DNA of 64,000 nt. It comes from Nocardia xishanensis NBRC 101358. GTDB taxonomy: Bacteria; Actinomycetota; Actinomycetes; Mycobacteriales; Mycobacteriaceae. Each line of letters begins with the position of its first letter. Position 1 is the stretch's first letter. The DNA lies in the NCBI RefSeq assembly GCF_001613365.1, contig NZ_BDCF01000032.1:1-64000 (forward strand), given 5' to 3'. Position numbers and translations under genes: made by a program. Below the pieces are notes generated by a model, which saw only the letters and a list, made by a program, of their open reading frames with translations, was not told where the DNA came from and did not search any database. Below are positions 16,920 through 25,604 of this stretch, piece after piece.

Positions 16920-16958
16920 GATTCGGGCCCACGGCGTCGATCGCCGTGGGCCCGAATC
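16920..16958. terminator. bidirectional hairpin terminator
   Basis: A perfect 17-bp stem (GATTCGGGCCCACGGCG and complement) with a TCGAT loop stands between the convergent SRPBCC and exporter genes, 18 bases from each stop. No U tract. Confidence 0.88.
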
Positions 16959-16976
16959 ATCGGCGGGGCCGCCGGC

Positions 16977-18512
16977 TCAGTGCACCAACACCTTCGCGTC
17001 GGCGTCCTGGGTGGTCGCCGGCTTGGTCCGCGGCAGGAAGAACGCCGGGACGAGGGTCAGCACGATGAGTACCAGCGCCACGATGTAGGTGTCGCTGAAC
17101 GCCTGCGCGGCCTGATCGAGGCCCGTGGCGATGGCGTCGGGTCCGAGCTGCTGCGCGACGGCGGGATCGGAGTTCGCGACGATCGCGGGTCCGGCCAGCG
17201 GCTGGTCCTTCAGCAGGTTGGTCAGCACCACCGACATGGTGGCGGTGCCGATCGAGCCCGCGGTCTGGTTGATGATGTTCATCAATGTCGAACCGCGCGC
17301 CACCTGCTGGTGGGTCAGGGTCTGGATCGCGGCGGTCATGATCGGCATCATGGTGCAGCCCATGCCGAGACCCATCACCAGCAGCGCGAGGCACATGACC
17401 AGATAGGACGTGTCCGCCTCGAGCTGGGTGAAGAAGGCGGTGCCGATGGCGAGCAGCACGATACCGACCATCACGATCTTGCCCGGGCCGTACTTGTCGA
17501 CGAACCGGCCCGCGATCGGCATGGTGAGCATCGCGCCGAAGCCCTGCGGGGCGATCAGCAGACCGGCCGCGAGCGCCGACTCACCGCGCACCTGCTGCAG
17601 GTAGCTCGGCAGCAGCAGACCCGCGCCGAAGAACGCGATCGCGAACAGCACCATGGTCAGCACCGAAGCGGTCAGCGCCTTGTTGCGGAACAGGTGCAGG
17701 TCGATGAGCGGATGCTTGGTCCGCAGCGCGTGGAAGACGAACGCCACCAGCAGCACGAGACCGATCGCGGCCGGGATGAGGACCTTCCGCGCGGTGACGG
17801 TGCCCGCCTCCGGAATCGAGGAGACGCCGTACAGGAACAGCGCCAGACCCGGAGAGGCCAGCAGCATGCCGAGGAAGTCGAACGACTCCGAGGGCTCCGG
17901 CTTGTCGGCCGGGAAGATCAGGAAGGCCAGTACCAGTGCGACGATGCCGATCGGCAGGTTGATCAGGAAGATCCAGTGCCAGCTGAACGCGTCGATCAGC
18001 CAGCCGCCCAGGATCGGGCCGCCGATCGGACCGAGCAGCATCGGCACGCCGAGCACCGCCATCACGCGACCGACCCGCTGCGGTCCCGCCGCGTGGGTCA
18101 TGATCGTCATGCCGAGCGGCATCAGCATGCCGCCGCCGATGCCCTGGATGACGCGGAACGCGATGAGCGATTCGATGTTCCACGCCGTGCTGCACAGCAG
18201 CGAACCCAGCACGAAGAACGTCAGCGCCGCCATGTAGAGGCGCTTGGTGCCGAATCGGTCCGCCGCCCATCCGGTGAGCGGGATGACGGTCGCGAGCGCC
18301 AGCGTGTAGCCGGTCATCGTCCATGCGGCGATGGCGTAGCTGGTGCCGAATTCGATCTGGAAGGTCGGCAGCGCGACGGTCACGACGGTGATGTCGAGGA
18401 TCGACATGATCGCGCCGAGCACGACCACGCCCGCCACCTTGAAGACGGCGGCGTCCAGTTTGTCCGAGGACGGATCCGGTCCCGCCGCCTGAATATCCGG
18501 AGGTTGTGTCAC
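16977..18512 (-). CDS. MFS drug:H+ antiporter, DHA2 (EmrB/QacA) type
   Basis: A 511-residue major facilitator with about 14 transmembrane helices. Motif C-like (LGVPMLLGPIGGPILGGWL), motif D1 near the first helix (LDITVVTVALP) and WIFLINLPIGI define the DHA2 family, which exports drugs and amphipaths. It lies downstream of a LysR gene on the same strand (129 bp gap), which may regulate it. The substrate cannot be predicted. The ATG follows about 30 bp after a TTAAGACTGTCACTTC segment with no clear ribosome site, so the start is slightly uncertain. Confidence 0.9.
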   Translation of the reverse strand: MTQPPDIQAAGPDPSSDKLDAAVFKVAGVVVLGAIMSILDITVVTVALPTFQIEFGTSYAIAAWTMTGYTLALATVIPLTGWAADRFGTKRLYMAALTFFVLGSLLCSTAWNIESLIAFRVIQGIGGGMLMPLGMTIMTHAAGPQRVGRVMAVLGVPMLLGPIGGPILGGWLIDAFSWHWIFLINLPIGIVALVLAFLIFPADKPEPSESFDFLGMLLASPGLALFLYGVSSIPEAGTVTARKVLIPAAIGLVLLVAFVFHALRTKHPLIDLHLFRNKALTASVLTMVLFAIAFFGAGLLLPSYLQQVRGESALAAGLLIAPQGFGAMLTMPIAGRFVDKYGPGKIVMVGIVLLAIGTAFFTQLEADTSYLVMCLALLVMGLGMGCTMMPIMTAAIQTLTHQQVARGSTLMNIINQTAGSIGTATMSVVLTNLLKDQPLAGPAIVANSDPAVAQQLGPDAIATGLDQAAQAFSDTYIVALVLIVLTLVPAFFLPRTKPATTQDADAKVLVH

Positions 18513-18641
18513 CGGTTAAGACTGTCACTTCTTCGCCGGAAGAACCAGCGGTTTCTCCGACTCCCGGGAAAACTCGGCGATTCCAGTCGGAAAGATCGGG
18601 TGAAGCATACGGCGGACGCACCGATCGCGCACGCGGGTGAG

Positions 18642-19565
18642 TCACCAATCCTTTGCCGCGTGCAGCAGACGGCGGCGTACCAGTTCGACATGGCGGCGCG
18701 GGGAGCCGCCGGGGCGGCGGGCCAGGAATGCGGTGTTGATCGGCGGGTCGTCCGGCTCGAGCAGCGCCGTGATCGCGCCCGAGGCGAGTTCGCGCGCGCA
18801 TAGATAGCGCGGCACGACGCTGACGCCCGCGCCCGCGACCACCCCGGCGAGCACCGCGCGCAGGTCCCCGACGATCAGCGCGGGCTCGGCTACCAGGCGA
18901 GTGTCGAAGACGTGGCGCCAGTAGCGACGCAGGATCGGCAGGTCCGCGGCGTAACTGAGCAGGGGCAGTCCGGACAGCGCCGACGGGTCGCCCGCGCGCA
19001 GCCGGGCCGAGTCGACGCGCCGCGCGAGGTCGGGCGCGGCGACGAGGACAAACTCCTCGTCGGCGAGCGGCTCGGCGAGCACCGTGCGGCCGCGCGGGCG
19101 GGTGGTGGCCACGACAAGGTCGTAGGTTCCGGCGCGCAGACCGGCGAGCAGGTCGTCGGTGAGTCCCGCGGTCACCGTCAGCCGCACGCCGTCGGCCACC
19201 AGCGGGGCCAGCGCGGGCACCACCATGGTGGCCAGCAGTTCGGCGGGTCCGGCCAGCAGCACCGGGGGTTCCGGCGCGGCGGCCTCTGGCTCGGCGCCGC
19301 CCGCGATCGCCTCCAACGCGTCCATCGGCCCGGCCAGCCTGGCGGCCAGCTCGTGCGCCGCGGCCGTCGCCGCCACGCCGCGCGGCAGCCGGTCGAACAG
19401 CGGCCGCCCGAGCCGCCGCTCCAGCGATTGGAGCTGCGTGGTCACCGTCGGCTGCGACAGCCCGACCTGCGCGGCGCCCGCGGTGATCGACCCCGCGCGG
19501 TACACAGCGAGAAAGGTCCGCAGGTGCGTCAGATCCGCCGCACCATTGGCCTGCCGATTTCCCAT
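18642..19565 (-). CDS. LysR-family transcriptional regulator
   Basis: A 307-residue LysR regulator: N-terminal helix-turn-helix (LRTFLAVYRAGSITAGAAQVGLSQPTVTTQLQSLERRLGRPLFDR at about 14-60) and a periplasmic-binding-like effector domain. The ATG at 19565 is the last Met before the HTH; the upstream extension is Arg-rich and crosses the promoter. It precedes the exporter on the same strand. An ATTG-N6-CAAT repeat sits 13-26 bases before the start and may be an autoregulatory half-site pair. Effector unknown. Confidence 0.88.
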   Translation of the reverse strand: MGNRQANGAADLTHLRTFLAVYRAGSITAGAAQVGLSQPTVTTQLQSLERRLGRPLFDRLPRGVAATAAAHELAARLAGPMDALEAIAGGAEPEAAAPEPPVLLAGPAELLATMVVPALAPLVADGVRLTVTAGLTDDLLAGLRAGTYDLVVATTRPRGRTVLAEPLADEEFVLVAAPDLARRVDSARLRAGDPSALSGLPLLSYAADLPILRRYWRHVFDTRLVAEPALIVGDLRAVLAGVVAGAGVSVVPRYLCARELASGAITALLEPDDPPINTAFLARRPGGSPRRHVELVRRRLLHAAKDW

Positions 19566-19722
19566 GGCCCAAAGTCTATTGACACACCAATGGCTGGAGA
19601 GGCGCCCCAGCCACAGATCTGTTCGACGCCTCGCAGACGCGCTGCCGGTGTGCGGCGTGCGAAGGCTCTGTGGCACTCGGCCGGACATCGGCGGCAGGCG
19701 AGGCGGTTAAGCTTCTGCTCCT

Positions 19723-20265
19723 ATGGCTCTCAGCGCGACACTGCACACCTTCACCGTTCACCTGGCCGATGTCGATCGTGGCGTCTATCAGGAGCTGGAG
19801 TTGCGCGTAGCGCGCCACCCGTCGGAGACGGCCGAGTTCATGCTGACGCGCCTGCTGGCCTACTGCCTGGAGTACGAGGAAGGCATCACCTTCAGCGATG
19901 GCGGCGTGTCGTCCACCGACGAGCCCGCGGTGCTGGTGCGCGATCTCACCGGCCGCACCACGGCGTGGATCGAGGTCGGCGCACCCGACGCGGAGCGGGT
20001 GCACCGAGGCAGCAAGCTGGCCGGACGCGTTGCCGTCTACACCCATCGCGACCCCGCCAAAGTGCTCGCCCAGCTCACCGGGAAACGCGTCCACCGCGCC
20101 GGTGAGATCCCCGTCTACAGCTTCGACCGCGCCTTCATCGATACCGCCGTCACCGCCGTCGAACGCCGCAACACCGTCACCCTCTCGATCACCGAGCGCC
20201 TGCTCTACCTCGACCTCAACGGAACGGTCCTGAGCACTCCGATCGAAGAGCACCGCCTCACCTGA
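19723..20265 (+). CDS. YaeQ-family protein
   Basis: A 180-residue YaeQ protein of PD-(D/E)xK nuclease-like fold (MALSATLHTFTVHLADVDRG; later ARHPSETAEFMLTRLLAYCLEYEEGI and a C-terminal SITERLLYLDLNG). Full length for the family. The function of YaeQ is not established; in enterobacteria it was linked to RfaH suppression. No operon partner is evident: the LysR gene is divergent and the RidA gene convergent. Confidence 0.88.
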   Translation: MALSATLHTFTVHLADVDRGVYQELELRVARHPSETAEFMLTRLLAYCLEYEEGITFSDGGVSSTDEPAVLVRDLTGRTTAWIEVGAPDAERVHRGSKLAGRVAVYTHRDPAKVLAQLTGKRVHRAGEIPVYSFDRAFIDTAVTAVERRNTVTLSITERLLYLDLNGTVLSTPIEEHRLT

Positions 20266-20325
20266 CGGTCCGCGACGGCTCGCGGGGGAGCCGAGCGTGG
20301 CGGAATAGGGATGCGTCCCCTCGGG

Positions 20326-20733
20326 TCAGTCCAAGACCGCGGTGGCTTCGACCTCGACCAAATGTTCCGGCGAGGCCAGCGCCGCGACGCCGATCAGCGT
20401 GCCGGGCGCGGCAGGGGTGACACCGAGCTTCCCGGCCGCGCGAGCGACCCCGTCTTCGAACTTGTTCATTTTGTCCGGAGTCCAATCGACCACGTAGACG
20501 GTCAGTTTCACCACGTCGGCGAAGGTGGCGCCGACCTCGGCCAGCGCCTTGGCGACATTGAGAAAGCTCTGCTCGACCTGCGCGGCGAGGTCGCCCGCGC
20601 CGATCGTTGTCGTTTCGGCGTCCCAGGAGACCTGCCCGGCGACGTGGATCAGCTTGGCGCCGGTCGCGACAGACACCTGATGGTAGGCGTCGATCTTCGG
20701 CAGTTCCTTGGGGTTCATCAGGGTGATGGGCAT
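20326..20733 (-). CDS. RidA-family deaminase-like protein
   Basis: A 135-residue RidA/YjgF/Rid protein (GAKLIHVAGQVSWDAETTTIGAGDLAAQ, QSFLNVAKALAEVGATFADVVKLTVYV, ASPEHLVEVEATAV). Canonical RidA proteins hydrolyse reactive enamine/imine intermediates; the key Arg of RidA proper is not obvious here, so this may belong to another Rid subgroup. ATG at 20733 is favoured over a GTG 9 bases earlier because of AGAGGAAG spacing. It is divergent from an HxlR regulator across a 25-bp palindrome and is probably its target. Confidence 0.87.
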   Translation of the reverse strand: MPITLMNPKELPKIDAYHQVSVATGAKLIHVAGQVSWDAETTTIGAGDLAAQVEQSFLNVAKALAEVGATFADVVKLTVYVVDWTPDKMNKFEDGVARAAGKLGVTPAAPGTLIGVAALASPEHLVEVEATAVLD

Positions 20734-20755
20734 GGCGCACACTTCCTCTTAGTCA

Positions 20756-20780
20756 CTTGCGGTTACCCGGTCACCGTAAG
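20756..20780. promoter_or_regulatory. 25-bp palindromic operator in the ridA-like/hxlR divergon
   Basis: Half-sites CTTGCGGTTACC and GGTCACCGTAAG around a central C are complementary at 10 of 12 positions. The core also reads as a direct repeat of GGTNACC. It sits centrally between the two divergent starts, 23 bp from one and 52 bp from the other, as expected for an HxlR dimer site. Confidence 0.72.
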
Positions 20781-20831
20781 AGAGTGTGACTCGACATGGA
20801 AGAACGCACTTTTCAGCAACAGAGGAACCCC

Positions 20832-21212
20832 ATGGTGACCAAGCAGTTCAGCGGCCTGCCCGAGCACACGGACCTGGCGCGAGCCGACTCCCTCGCTCGG
20901 GAGATCTTCACAGACATCGCCAACAAGTGGACGCTGTTGATCATCGAAACCATCGCCGACGACACCCTGCGTTTCAGCGAATTGCGCAATGGCATCGAAG
21001 GAATCAGCCACAAAATGCTCACCCAGAACCTGCGCACGATGGAGCGCAACGGCCTGGTCGAGCGGACGGTGTATGCCACGGTTCCGCCGCGGGTCGAGTA
21101 TCGCCTCACCGAACCCGGCCGAGCGCTGCGCGCGGTGGTCGACGAAATGTGCGGCTGGACGCAGCGCTATCTCACCGACATCGAACGATCCCGCCGCCGC
21201 TTCGACGCGTGA
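20832..21212 (+). CDS. HxlR-family transcriptional regulator
   Basis: A 126-residue HxlR winged-helix protein (AREIFTDIANKWTLLIIETIADDTLRFSELRNGIEGISHKML..., then MERNGLVERTVYATVPPRVEYRLTEPGRAL wing). ATG at 20832 has GAGGAA 6 bases upstream and removes 12 low-complexity residues of the longer frame. It is divergent from the RidA-like gene and most likely represses or activates it through the intervening palindrome. HxlR proteins often respond to aldehydes or redox stress; the signal here is unknown. Confidence 0.9.
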   Translation: MVTKQFSGLPEHTDLARADSLAREIFTDIANKWTLLIIETIADDTLRFSELRNGIEGISHKMLTQNLRTMERNGLVERTVYATVPPRVEYRLTEPGRALRAVVDEMCGWTQRYLTDIERSRRRFDA

Positions 21213-21290
21213 GGACTCCGTCCGGCACGGGCCATCCGGACCACCGCGCCTTTCCGCGGAGGCAGCCTCTGCCACCCGAGCTGCCGGGAA

Positions 21291-21548
21291 TCAGCGGATG
21301 TAATGCCCGGCGTCGCGCAGGGATTCGACCTGCGGGCAAGGCCAGCGGCGCCCGCAGCTCGCGCAGGCGCTGCCGTATCCGCCGACGGGCACGTGCCGGT
21401 CGAAGACTCGTTGGTCGTCTCGAGCGAAGGCCGCTCGATTCGAGGAGTTCTGGCTCACGGGCGAGTAGGTGAGCATCAGCTCTTGGAGTTGCAGCCGGAC
21501 TGCCTTGGTTCGGCTGTCGTAGCGTCGTTCCGACGAACTGTTCGTCAT
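21291..21548 (-). CDS. small hypothetical protein with Cys motif
   Basis: An 85-residue protein (start MTNSSSERRYDSRTK) with a helical middle part and a C-terminal GSACASCGRRWPCPQ segment carrying three Cys (C-x2-C-x5-C), which suggests a small zinc or Fe-S site or a disulphide element. Codon use fits coding sequence. Start ATG at 21548 is preferred over an upstream Arg-rich extension. I do not recognise the family; similar short proteins are common among nocardial genomes. Confidence 0.6.
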   Translation of the reverse strand: MTNSSSERRYDSRTKAVRLQLQELMLTYSPVSQNSSNRAAFARDDQRVFDRHVPVGGYGSACASCGRRWPCPQVESLRDAGHYIR

Positions 21549-21718
21549 AGAGCCGAAGGTAATCCTGGCGCCGAGTCCGGTGTGCGGATTTCGCATTCTG
21601 CGTCGGCGCATTCGACGTTGTGGCGGGCGTCGAAGGCCACCCGCCAACGGTTCCGAAGACGCCGACGGCCCTCCGCGCGCGTGGCAGCGGAGGGCCGTGT
21701 TCGGCGAGAAGGGAACGA

Positions 21719-22045
21719 CTACCGGCAGACGCCGTCGAAGGCGGTCCCCTCACGGGTGACGATGCCGTCCAGGATCGAGCACGCGGTCCCGTTCGCGACG
21801 GGCACCTGCACCACGGCCAGCGTGCGCGAGTCCACGCACGGCGCGGTCGCCGAGCGGAAGCCCGCGGCCGCCACGTTCGTGTTCAGCTGGAAGCCCGCCG
21901 ACTCGCAGGCCTCCTTCGCCGCCTGGAGGTAGGCGTCGGTGGCCGGGTCCGCGGCGAACGCGTACCCGGCTCCAGCCACGGGGAGCACGGCGGCGATGAC
22001 GGCTCCGGCGAGGAAGGTGATCCGGCGGTGTGCGAGTTTTGTCAT
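21719..22045 (-). CDS. small secreted protein, unknown function
   Basis: A 108-residue preprotein with a classical signal peptide (MTKLAHRRITFLAGAVIAAVLPVAGAG..., cleavage probably after AFA, near residue 32). The mature ~76-residue domain contains four Cys, likely two disulphides, and starts with ADPATDAYLQAAKEACESAGF. It should be exported and folded outside. No homologue is recognised. A start 4 codons upstream is possible. Confidence 0.75.
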   Translation of the reverse strand: MTKLAHRRITFLAGAVIAAVLPVAGAGYAFAADPATDAYLQAAKEACESAGFQLNTNVAAAGFRSATAPCVDSRTLAVVQVPVANGTACSILDGIVTREGTAFDGVCR

Positions 22046-22369
22046 GGGCGAGATCATATGGGCTGAACCCGGTTTCGCGAACAATTCGAGGTGAGAACCC
22101 GCATATCGAGTCCTGCAGAATGGGATGGCGGCCGTCCCGCCGCCGCACGGTGCAGGAAGCACGCTGTCGCGCCGAAGGAAGTCGACAGTAGCCGATCGTT
22201 TCCTCGGCCCCGCACCCGGGCACGCCTGCGATCGTCCAGCCGCGTTCACGGAAGCCAGGCGCCCTCGACCGCCCAGCCGAAGCGCAGTCACCGCGGCGAG
22301 GGTCGCCGACGCCTGGTCCGAGAAGGCCTTGCGTCAGGTGCAGCCGCTACCCGACTTGCGTTGACGAAC

Positions 22370-22394
22370 TTTTGCCGGACGACGGATGGGGTAG
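22370..22394 (+). promoter_or_regulatory. SigF/SigB-type promoter for topoisomerase IB
   Basis: TTTT, exactly 15 bases, then GGGTAG, ending 54 bp before the ATG. The spacer begins GCCGGA, as does the spacer of the similar element at 40467-40491. The -35 lacks the usual G. Assignment to the local SigB/F-type sigma is inference. Confidence 0.5.
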
Positions 22395-22448
22395 ATCGGA
22401 AAGGTGGGCCCCGCAGACGCGCTCGGGGCAGCTAGAGAGGTCGGTCGC

Positions 22449-23462
22449 ATGCGATTGCGACGCAGTACACCGTACGGTCCCGGCCTGCGCCGCGTCGGGC
22501 GCGGACGTGGATTCTGCTACGTCGGCTCCGACGGAGAGCCGGTGTCCGACGACGAGGTGCTGGAACGCATTCGCGGCTTGGCGATCCCGCCCGCGTGGCG
22601 CAAGGTCTGGATCTGCCCCTACCCGAACGGACACATCCAGGCGGTCGGCGTGGACGCGGCGGGCCGCAGGCAGTACCTGTACCACGAGCAGTGGCGGCGG
22701 GAACGCGACGAGGAGAAGTTCGACCGGGTACTCGAGCTGGCCGTCCAGCTCCCCCGGATGCGGGAGCAGCTGCGCGCCGACCTCGACCGGCGCGGCTTGG
22801 ACCGGCGCCGGATGGAGGCCTTCGCCCTGGATCTGCTCGATCGCGGGATCTTCCGCATCGGCGGCGAGGAGTACGTCGAGGAGCACGGGACGCGGGGCGT
22901 CGCCACCCTGTTGCGAAGGAACGTCGAAGTGCACGGTGACGAGCTCGTGTTCGACTTCACCGCCAAGAGCGGCATCCGGCGGCGGGCCAGACTCCGCGAC
23001 GTGCGACTGGCCAGGGTGGTGCAGGCCGTGCGGCGCAGCCGCGCCGTGTCGAAGCGGTTGCTGATCTACCGCGACACGAGCGGCTACGGCGAACTGCACG
23101 CCGACGACATCAACGCCCGGTTCCGCGAACTAGCCGATTGTGAATGCAGCGCGAAGGATCTGCGCACCTGGCAGGGCACGGTGCTGGCGGCCGCGGGCTT
23201 CGGTGAGGCGGATCCCCCGTCCTCGCAGCGCGGCCGCAAACGCGTGGAGCGGGCCGTCACCGAGCGCGTCGCCGCGGAACTGGGCAACACACCGGCCGTC
23301 GCCCGATCCGCCTATATCGATCCGCGGGTGGTCGAGGCCTTCCAGGAGGGCGTCACCATCGCGGACGCGCTCCAGCGGGCCGCGCGCCACAAGTCCGAGC
23401 AGCAGCGCAGGCTGGTGACCGAACGCGCCGTCATCCGGTTGCTGCGCCGCCGCGCCGGATGA
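22449..23462 (+). CDS. type IB DNA topoisomerase (poxvirus-like)
   Basis: A 337-residue topoisomerase IB. The N-terminal DNA-binding part (GFCYVGSDGEPVSDDEVLERIRGLAIPPAWRKVWICP) and the C-terminal tyrosine-recombinase-like catalytic part are both present; the active Tyr is in RSAYIDPRVVEAF, and Lys/Arg residues of KRLLIYRDTSGYGEL contribute. It relaxes supercoils through a 3'-phosphotyrosine link without ATP. ATG at 22449 begins the family-typical MRLRRS; the longer frame has no site. A stress-sigma-like promoter lies just upstream, consistent with the stress-linked distribution of this enzyme in actinobacteria. Confidence 0.92.
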   Translation: MRLRRSTPYGPGLRRVGRGRGFCYVGSDGEPVSDDEVLERIRGLAIPPAWRKVWICPYPNGHIQAVGVDAAGRRQYLYHEQWRRERDEEKFDRVLELAVQLPRMREQLRADLDRRGLDRRRMEAFALDLLDRGIFRIGGEEYVEEHGTRGVATLLRRNVEVHGDELVFDFTAKSGIRRRARLRDVRLARVVQAVRRSRAVSKRLLIYRDTSGYGELHADDINARFRELADCECSAKDLRTWQGTVLAAAGFGEADPPSSQRGRKRVERAVTERVAAELGNTPAVARSAYIDPRVVEAFQEGVTIADALQRAARHKSEQQRRLVTERAVIRLLRRRAG

Positions 23463-23519
23463 TCCGCGCACGCCGACGCCGTTCGCCACAGCACCGGTCG
23501 GCCACCCGACGACGCGGGT

Positions 23520-24347
23520 TCAGACCTGCCGCCACTTCTCGTCGCCGAGCAGCACGCTGGCCTGCGGCCCCATCAGCAGCATCCCGCCGTCCACCACGAA
23601 CGACGCCCCTGTCACATATCCCGCCGCGGGCGTGGTGAGAAACGCCACCACCGACGCGACTTCCCGCGCGTGGCCGGGACGGCCGAGCGGAACGCCGGGA
23701 CGCGGCTCCGAGCGCGGGTCGACATCCTCTTGACCCGTCATCGGCGTCGAAATCTCGCCCGGCGCAACGGAGTTCACCGTGATATCGTACTCGGCCAGCT
23801 CCAGCGCCAGTACCTTGGTCAACGCGCCGAGACCGGCTTTCGCGGCGCAGTACGGCGCGGCCCCGACCAGCGGCGCGTGCTCGTGCACGCTGGTGATGTT
23901 GACGATGCGGCCGCCGTGGCCGCCCCGGATCATGTGTTTGGCGGCGCGCTGGGCGCAGAGGAACGCGCCGTCCAGATCGACGGAGAGCACGTGGCGCCAG
24001 GTATCGAAGTCCATGTCCATCGCCTTCTGCGCCGAACCCGTCCCCGCGCAGTTGACCAGCACGTCCAAGCCGCCGAGTTCGTCGGCCAATTCGTCGATGA
24101 CCGCGGCCGAGGTGGGCAGGTCGCCGAGGTCGAGCCTGCGCACGACCGCAGAGACACCGCGCTCGCGGGCCTCCTCGGCGGTTCGCTCGGCGCCTTGGGC
24201 GTCGGTGTGAAAGGTGATGCCGACGTCCGCGCCGCCGCCGGCCAGCGCGACGGCGACCGCCGCGCCGATACCGGAATCCGACCCGGTCACCACGGCGCGC
24301 AGCGGCGCGCCGACACGTTCTTCGGGAAGCGGAGCTGTAGTAGCCAT
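23520..24347 (-). CDS. SDR-family oxidoreductase (glucose 1-dehydrogenase-like)
   Basis: A 275-residue short-chain dehydrogenase: NAD(P) site TGSDSGIG near residue 22, NCAG, catalytic Ser in NITSVHEH followed by YCAAK, and a C-terminal GASFVVDGGM. It resembles glucose-1-dehydrogenase-type stress SDRs. A GGGTAT element ends only 9 bases before the ATG, which would give a leaderless or nearly leaderless mRNA. The gene sits next to hemerythrin, which has its own SigF-like promoter. Substrate unknown. Confidence 0.9.
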   Translation of the reverse strand: MATTAPLPEERVGAPLRAVVTGSDSGIGAAVAVALAGGGADVGITFHTDAQGAERTAEEARERGVSAVVRRLDLGDLPTSAAVIDELADELGGLDVLVNCAGTGSAQKAMDMDFDTWRHVLSVDLDGAFLCAQRAAKHMIRGGHGGRIVNITSVHEHAPLVGAAPYCAAKAGLGALTKVLALELAEYDITVNSVAPGEISTPMTGQEDVDPRSEPRPGVPLGRPGHAREVASVVAFLTTPAAGYVTGASFVVDGGMLLMGPQASVLLGDEKWRQV

Positions 24348-24356
24348 GTTCGCCGC

Positions 24357-24381
24357 ATACCCGGGGTCCCCTGCGTCACAC
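24357..24381 (-). promoter_or_regulatory. SigF/SigB-type promoter of the SDR gene
   Basis: Reading on the minus strand: GTGT, 15 bases, GGGTAT, then 9 bases to the ATG at 24347. The transcript would start at or within two or three bases of the ATG. Confidence 0.55.
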
Positions 24382-24386
24382 GCCGA

Positions 24387-24887
24387 TCAGGAGATGATGG
24401 CGTCGACGGCTTTCTTCAGCGCCGATGGCTGCGCGGGCGAGGTGGGCGCCTTCTTCCGCAGTTCGATCATCCGCGCGCCCAGCTCTTGTAGTTGCTTGCG
24501 GCCGAGATGTTCGCGTACCTGCGGGAACCACTCGTTCTCCTCTTCGTCGATGTGGTGATCGACGTTCTCGATGAGCACGGTGGTCTTGGCGGTGAAGTGC
24601 TCGTCCTCGGGCTTCATGGTCGCCAGCTCCATGACGAGCAGATCGGCCACGTGGTGCTCCTCGTAGGACTCGAGGATGTCGTCCTCGAGTTCCGGGACGA
24701 GCTTGCGCACCTCGGGGTACATACACTCGTTCTCGAGATAGGTGTGCACGGTCAGCGCCTCGATGATCTTGTCGACCACCCGCGCCTTGGTGGTGTTCGC
24801 GTCCGCGCCCGCCTTCTCGAACTCGCGAAACAGTTTGCGGATCGCCTTGTGATCCTCGCGCAACAGCACGATCGCGTCGGTACTCAT
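24387..24887 (-). CDS. hemerythrin HHE-domain protein
   Basis: A 166-residue hemerythrin-like protein. The metal ligands are visible as H in LLREDHKAI (about residue 13), HTYLENECMYPE, YEEHHVADLL and DHHIDEEENEWFP, the expected H...HxxxE...H...HxxxE pattern of an oxo-bridged diiron four-helix bundle. Such proteins handle O2, NO or peroxide; mycobacterial relatives are tied to SigF and hydrogen peroxide response. ATG at 24887 has AGGAG upstream; the longer frame crosses the promoter. A near-consensus SigF promoter lies 50 bp upstream. Confidence 0.92.
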   Translation of the reverse strand: MSTDAIVLLREDHKAIRKLFREFEKAGADANTTKARVVDKIIEALTVHTYLENECMYPEVRKLVPELEDDILESYEEHHVADLLVMELATMKPEDEHFTAKTTVLIENVDHHIDEEENEWFPQVREHLGRKQLQELGARMIELRKKAPTSPAQPSALKKAVDAIIS

Positions 24888-24936
24888 CGGTGACTCCTCG
24901 GCATCGGGACGACTGCTAGCTGACTCGTTTGCCGTC

Positions 24937-24961
24937 ATTCCCGTTCACCGGCCTGCGAAAC
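24937..24961 (-). promoter_or_regulatory. SigF/SigB-type promoter of the hemerythrin gene
   Basis: Minus-strand GTTT, exactly 15 bases, GGGAAT (one mismatch to GGGTAT), with the -10 ending 49 bp before the ATG. Confidence 0.55.
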
Positions 24962-25604
24962 CGGGCTGTCCCGGCTACCTGGCGCTCATCCGAATGAGTA
25001 CGGCGTCAGGTATTCACGATCACTTCGGTCCGCAGGCTCTCCGCGCGCACCGCAGCGATCATGCGTCCCGACGCCGGGCACACGCGCCGTCGGTGCGCGG
25101 CGGGTTGGCCAGCGGTAACAGCTCCGCCTGCCGACCACCGCGGAGCTCGATGTCGGGCTGGTGGAACATCCCGTCGACGCACCCGATCTACGCCGAGCAC
25201 GGAACTGTCGCACGGCGTCGCGGCCCCCGTCCACTCGGCGCAGCGCACTGACGGCAACCCGAATCCGGAGCCCTGGCGGACGATTCCATTCCAACCGATT
25301 ACGCCGACTCCGCAACGCAATTCATCGCCGATGTTCGGGCAGCGGCGCAGGTACGCCTGCGAATAGCTGAAAGTCGCGCTCGGACAGCGATCCTGCCCGC
25401 ATTTCGGTCCCACCACCGCGCGCTCGCACGTGCTGACCGACGCGGCGAGCCGACCATACGCGATACCCGGAATGCGTTTTCCCGGTGGAGATTTCGCAAA
25501 ACGGCCCGTTTCGCACGTTCGGACGTAGGATGAAGACGGCCGACCAACGGCCTCTTGGGGACGCATCGGCTGTCTTGCCCGAACGAAACACGTAGGGAAA
25601 CACG
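24962..25604. other. 640-bp gap without a confident gene
   Basis: Several overlapping frames exist on both strands but none has a ribosome site, a start and coherent coding bias throughout. A minus-strand stretch at about 25190-25420 has fairly GC-rich third positions and a Cys-containing translation (e.g. CPNIGDELRCGVGVIGWNG) and may be the remnant of a degraded gene. The right end carries the promoter of the secreted protein gene. Confidence 0.35.
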
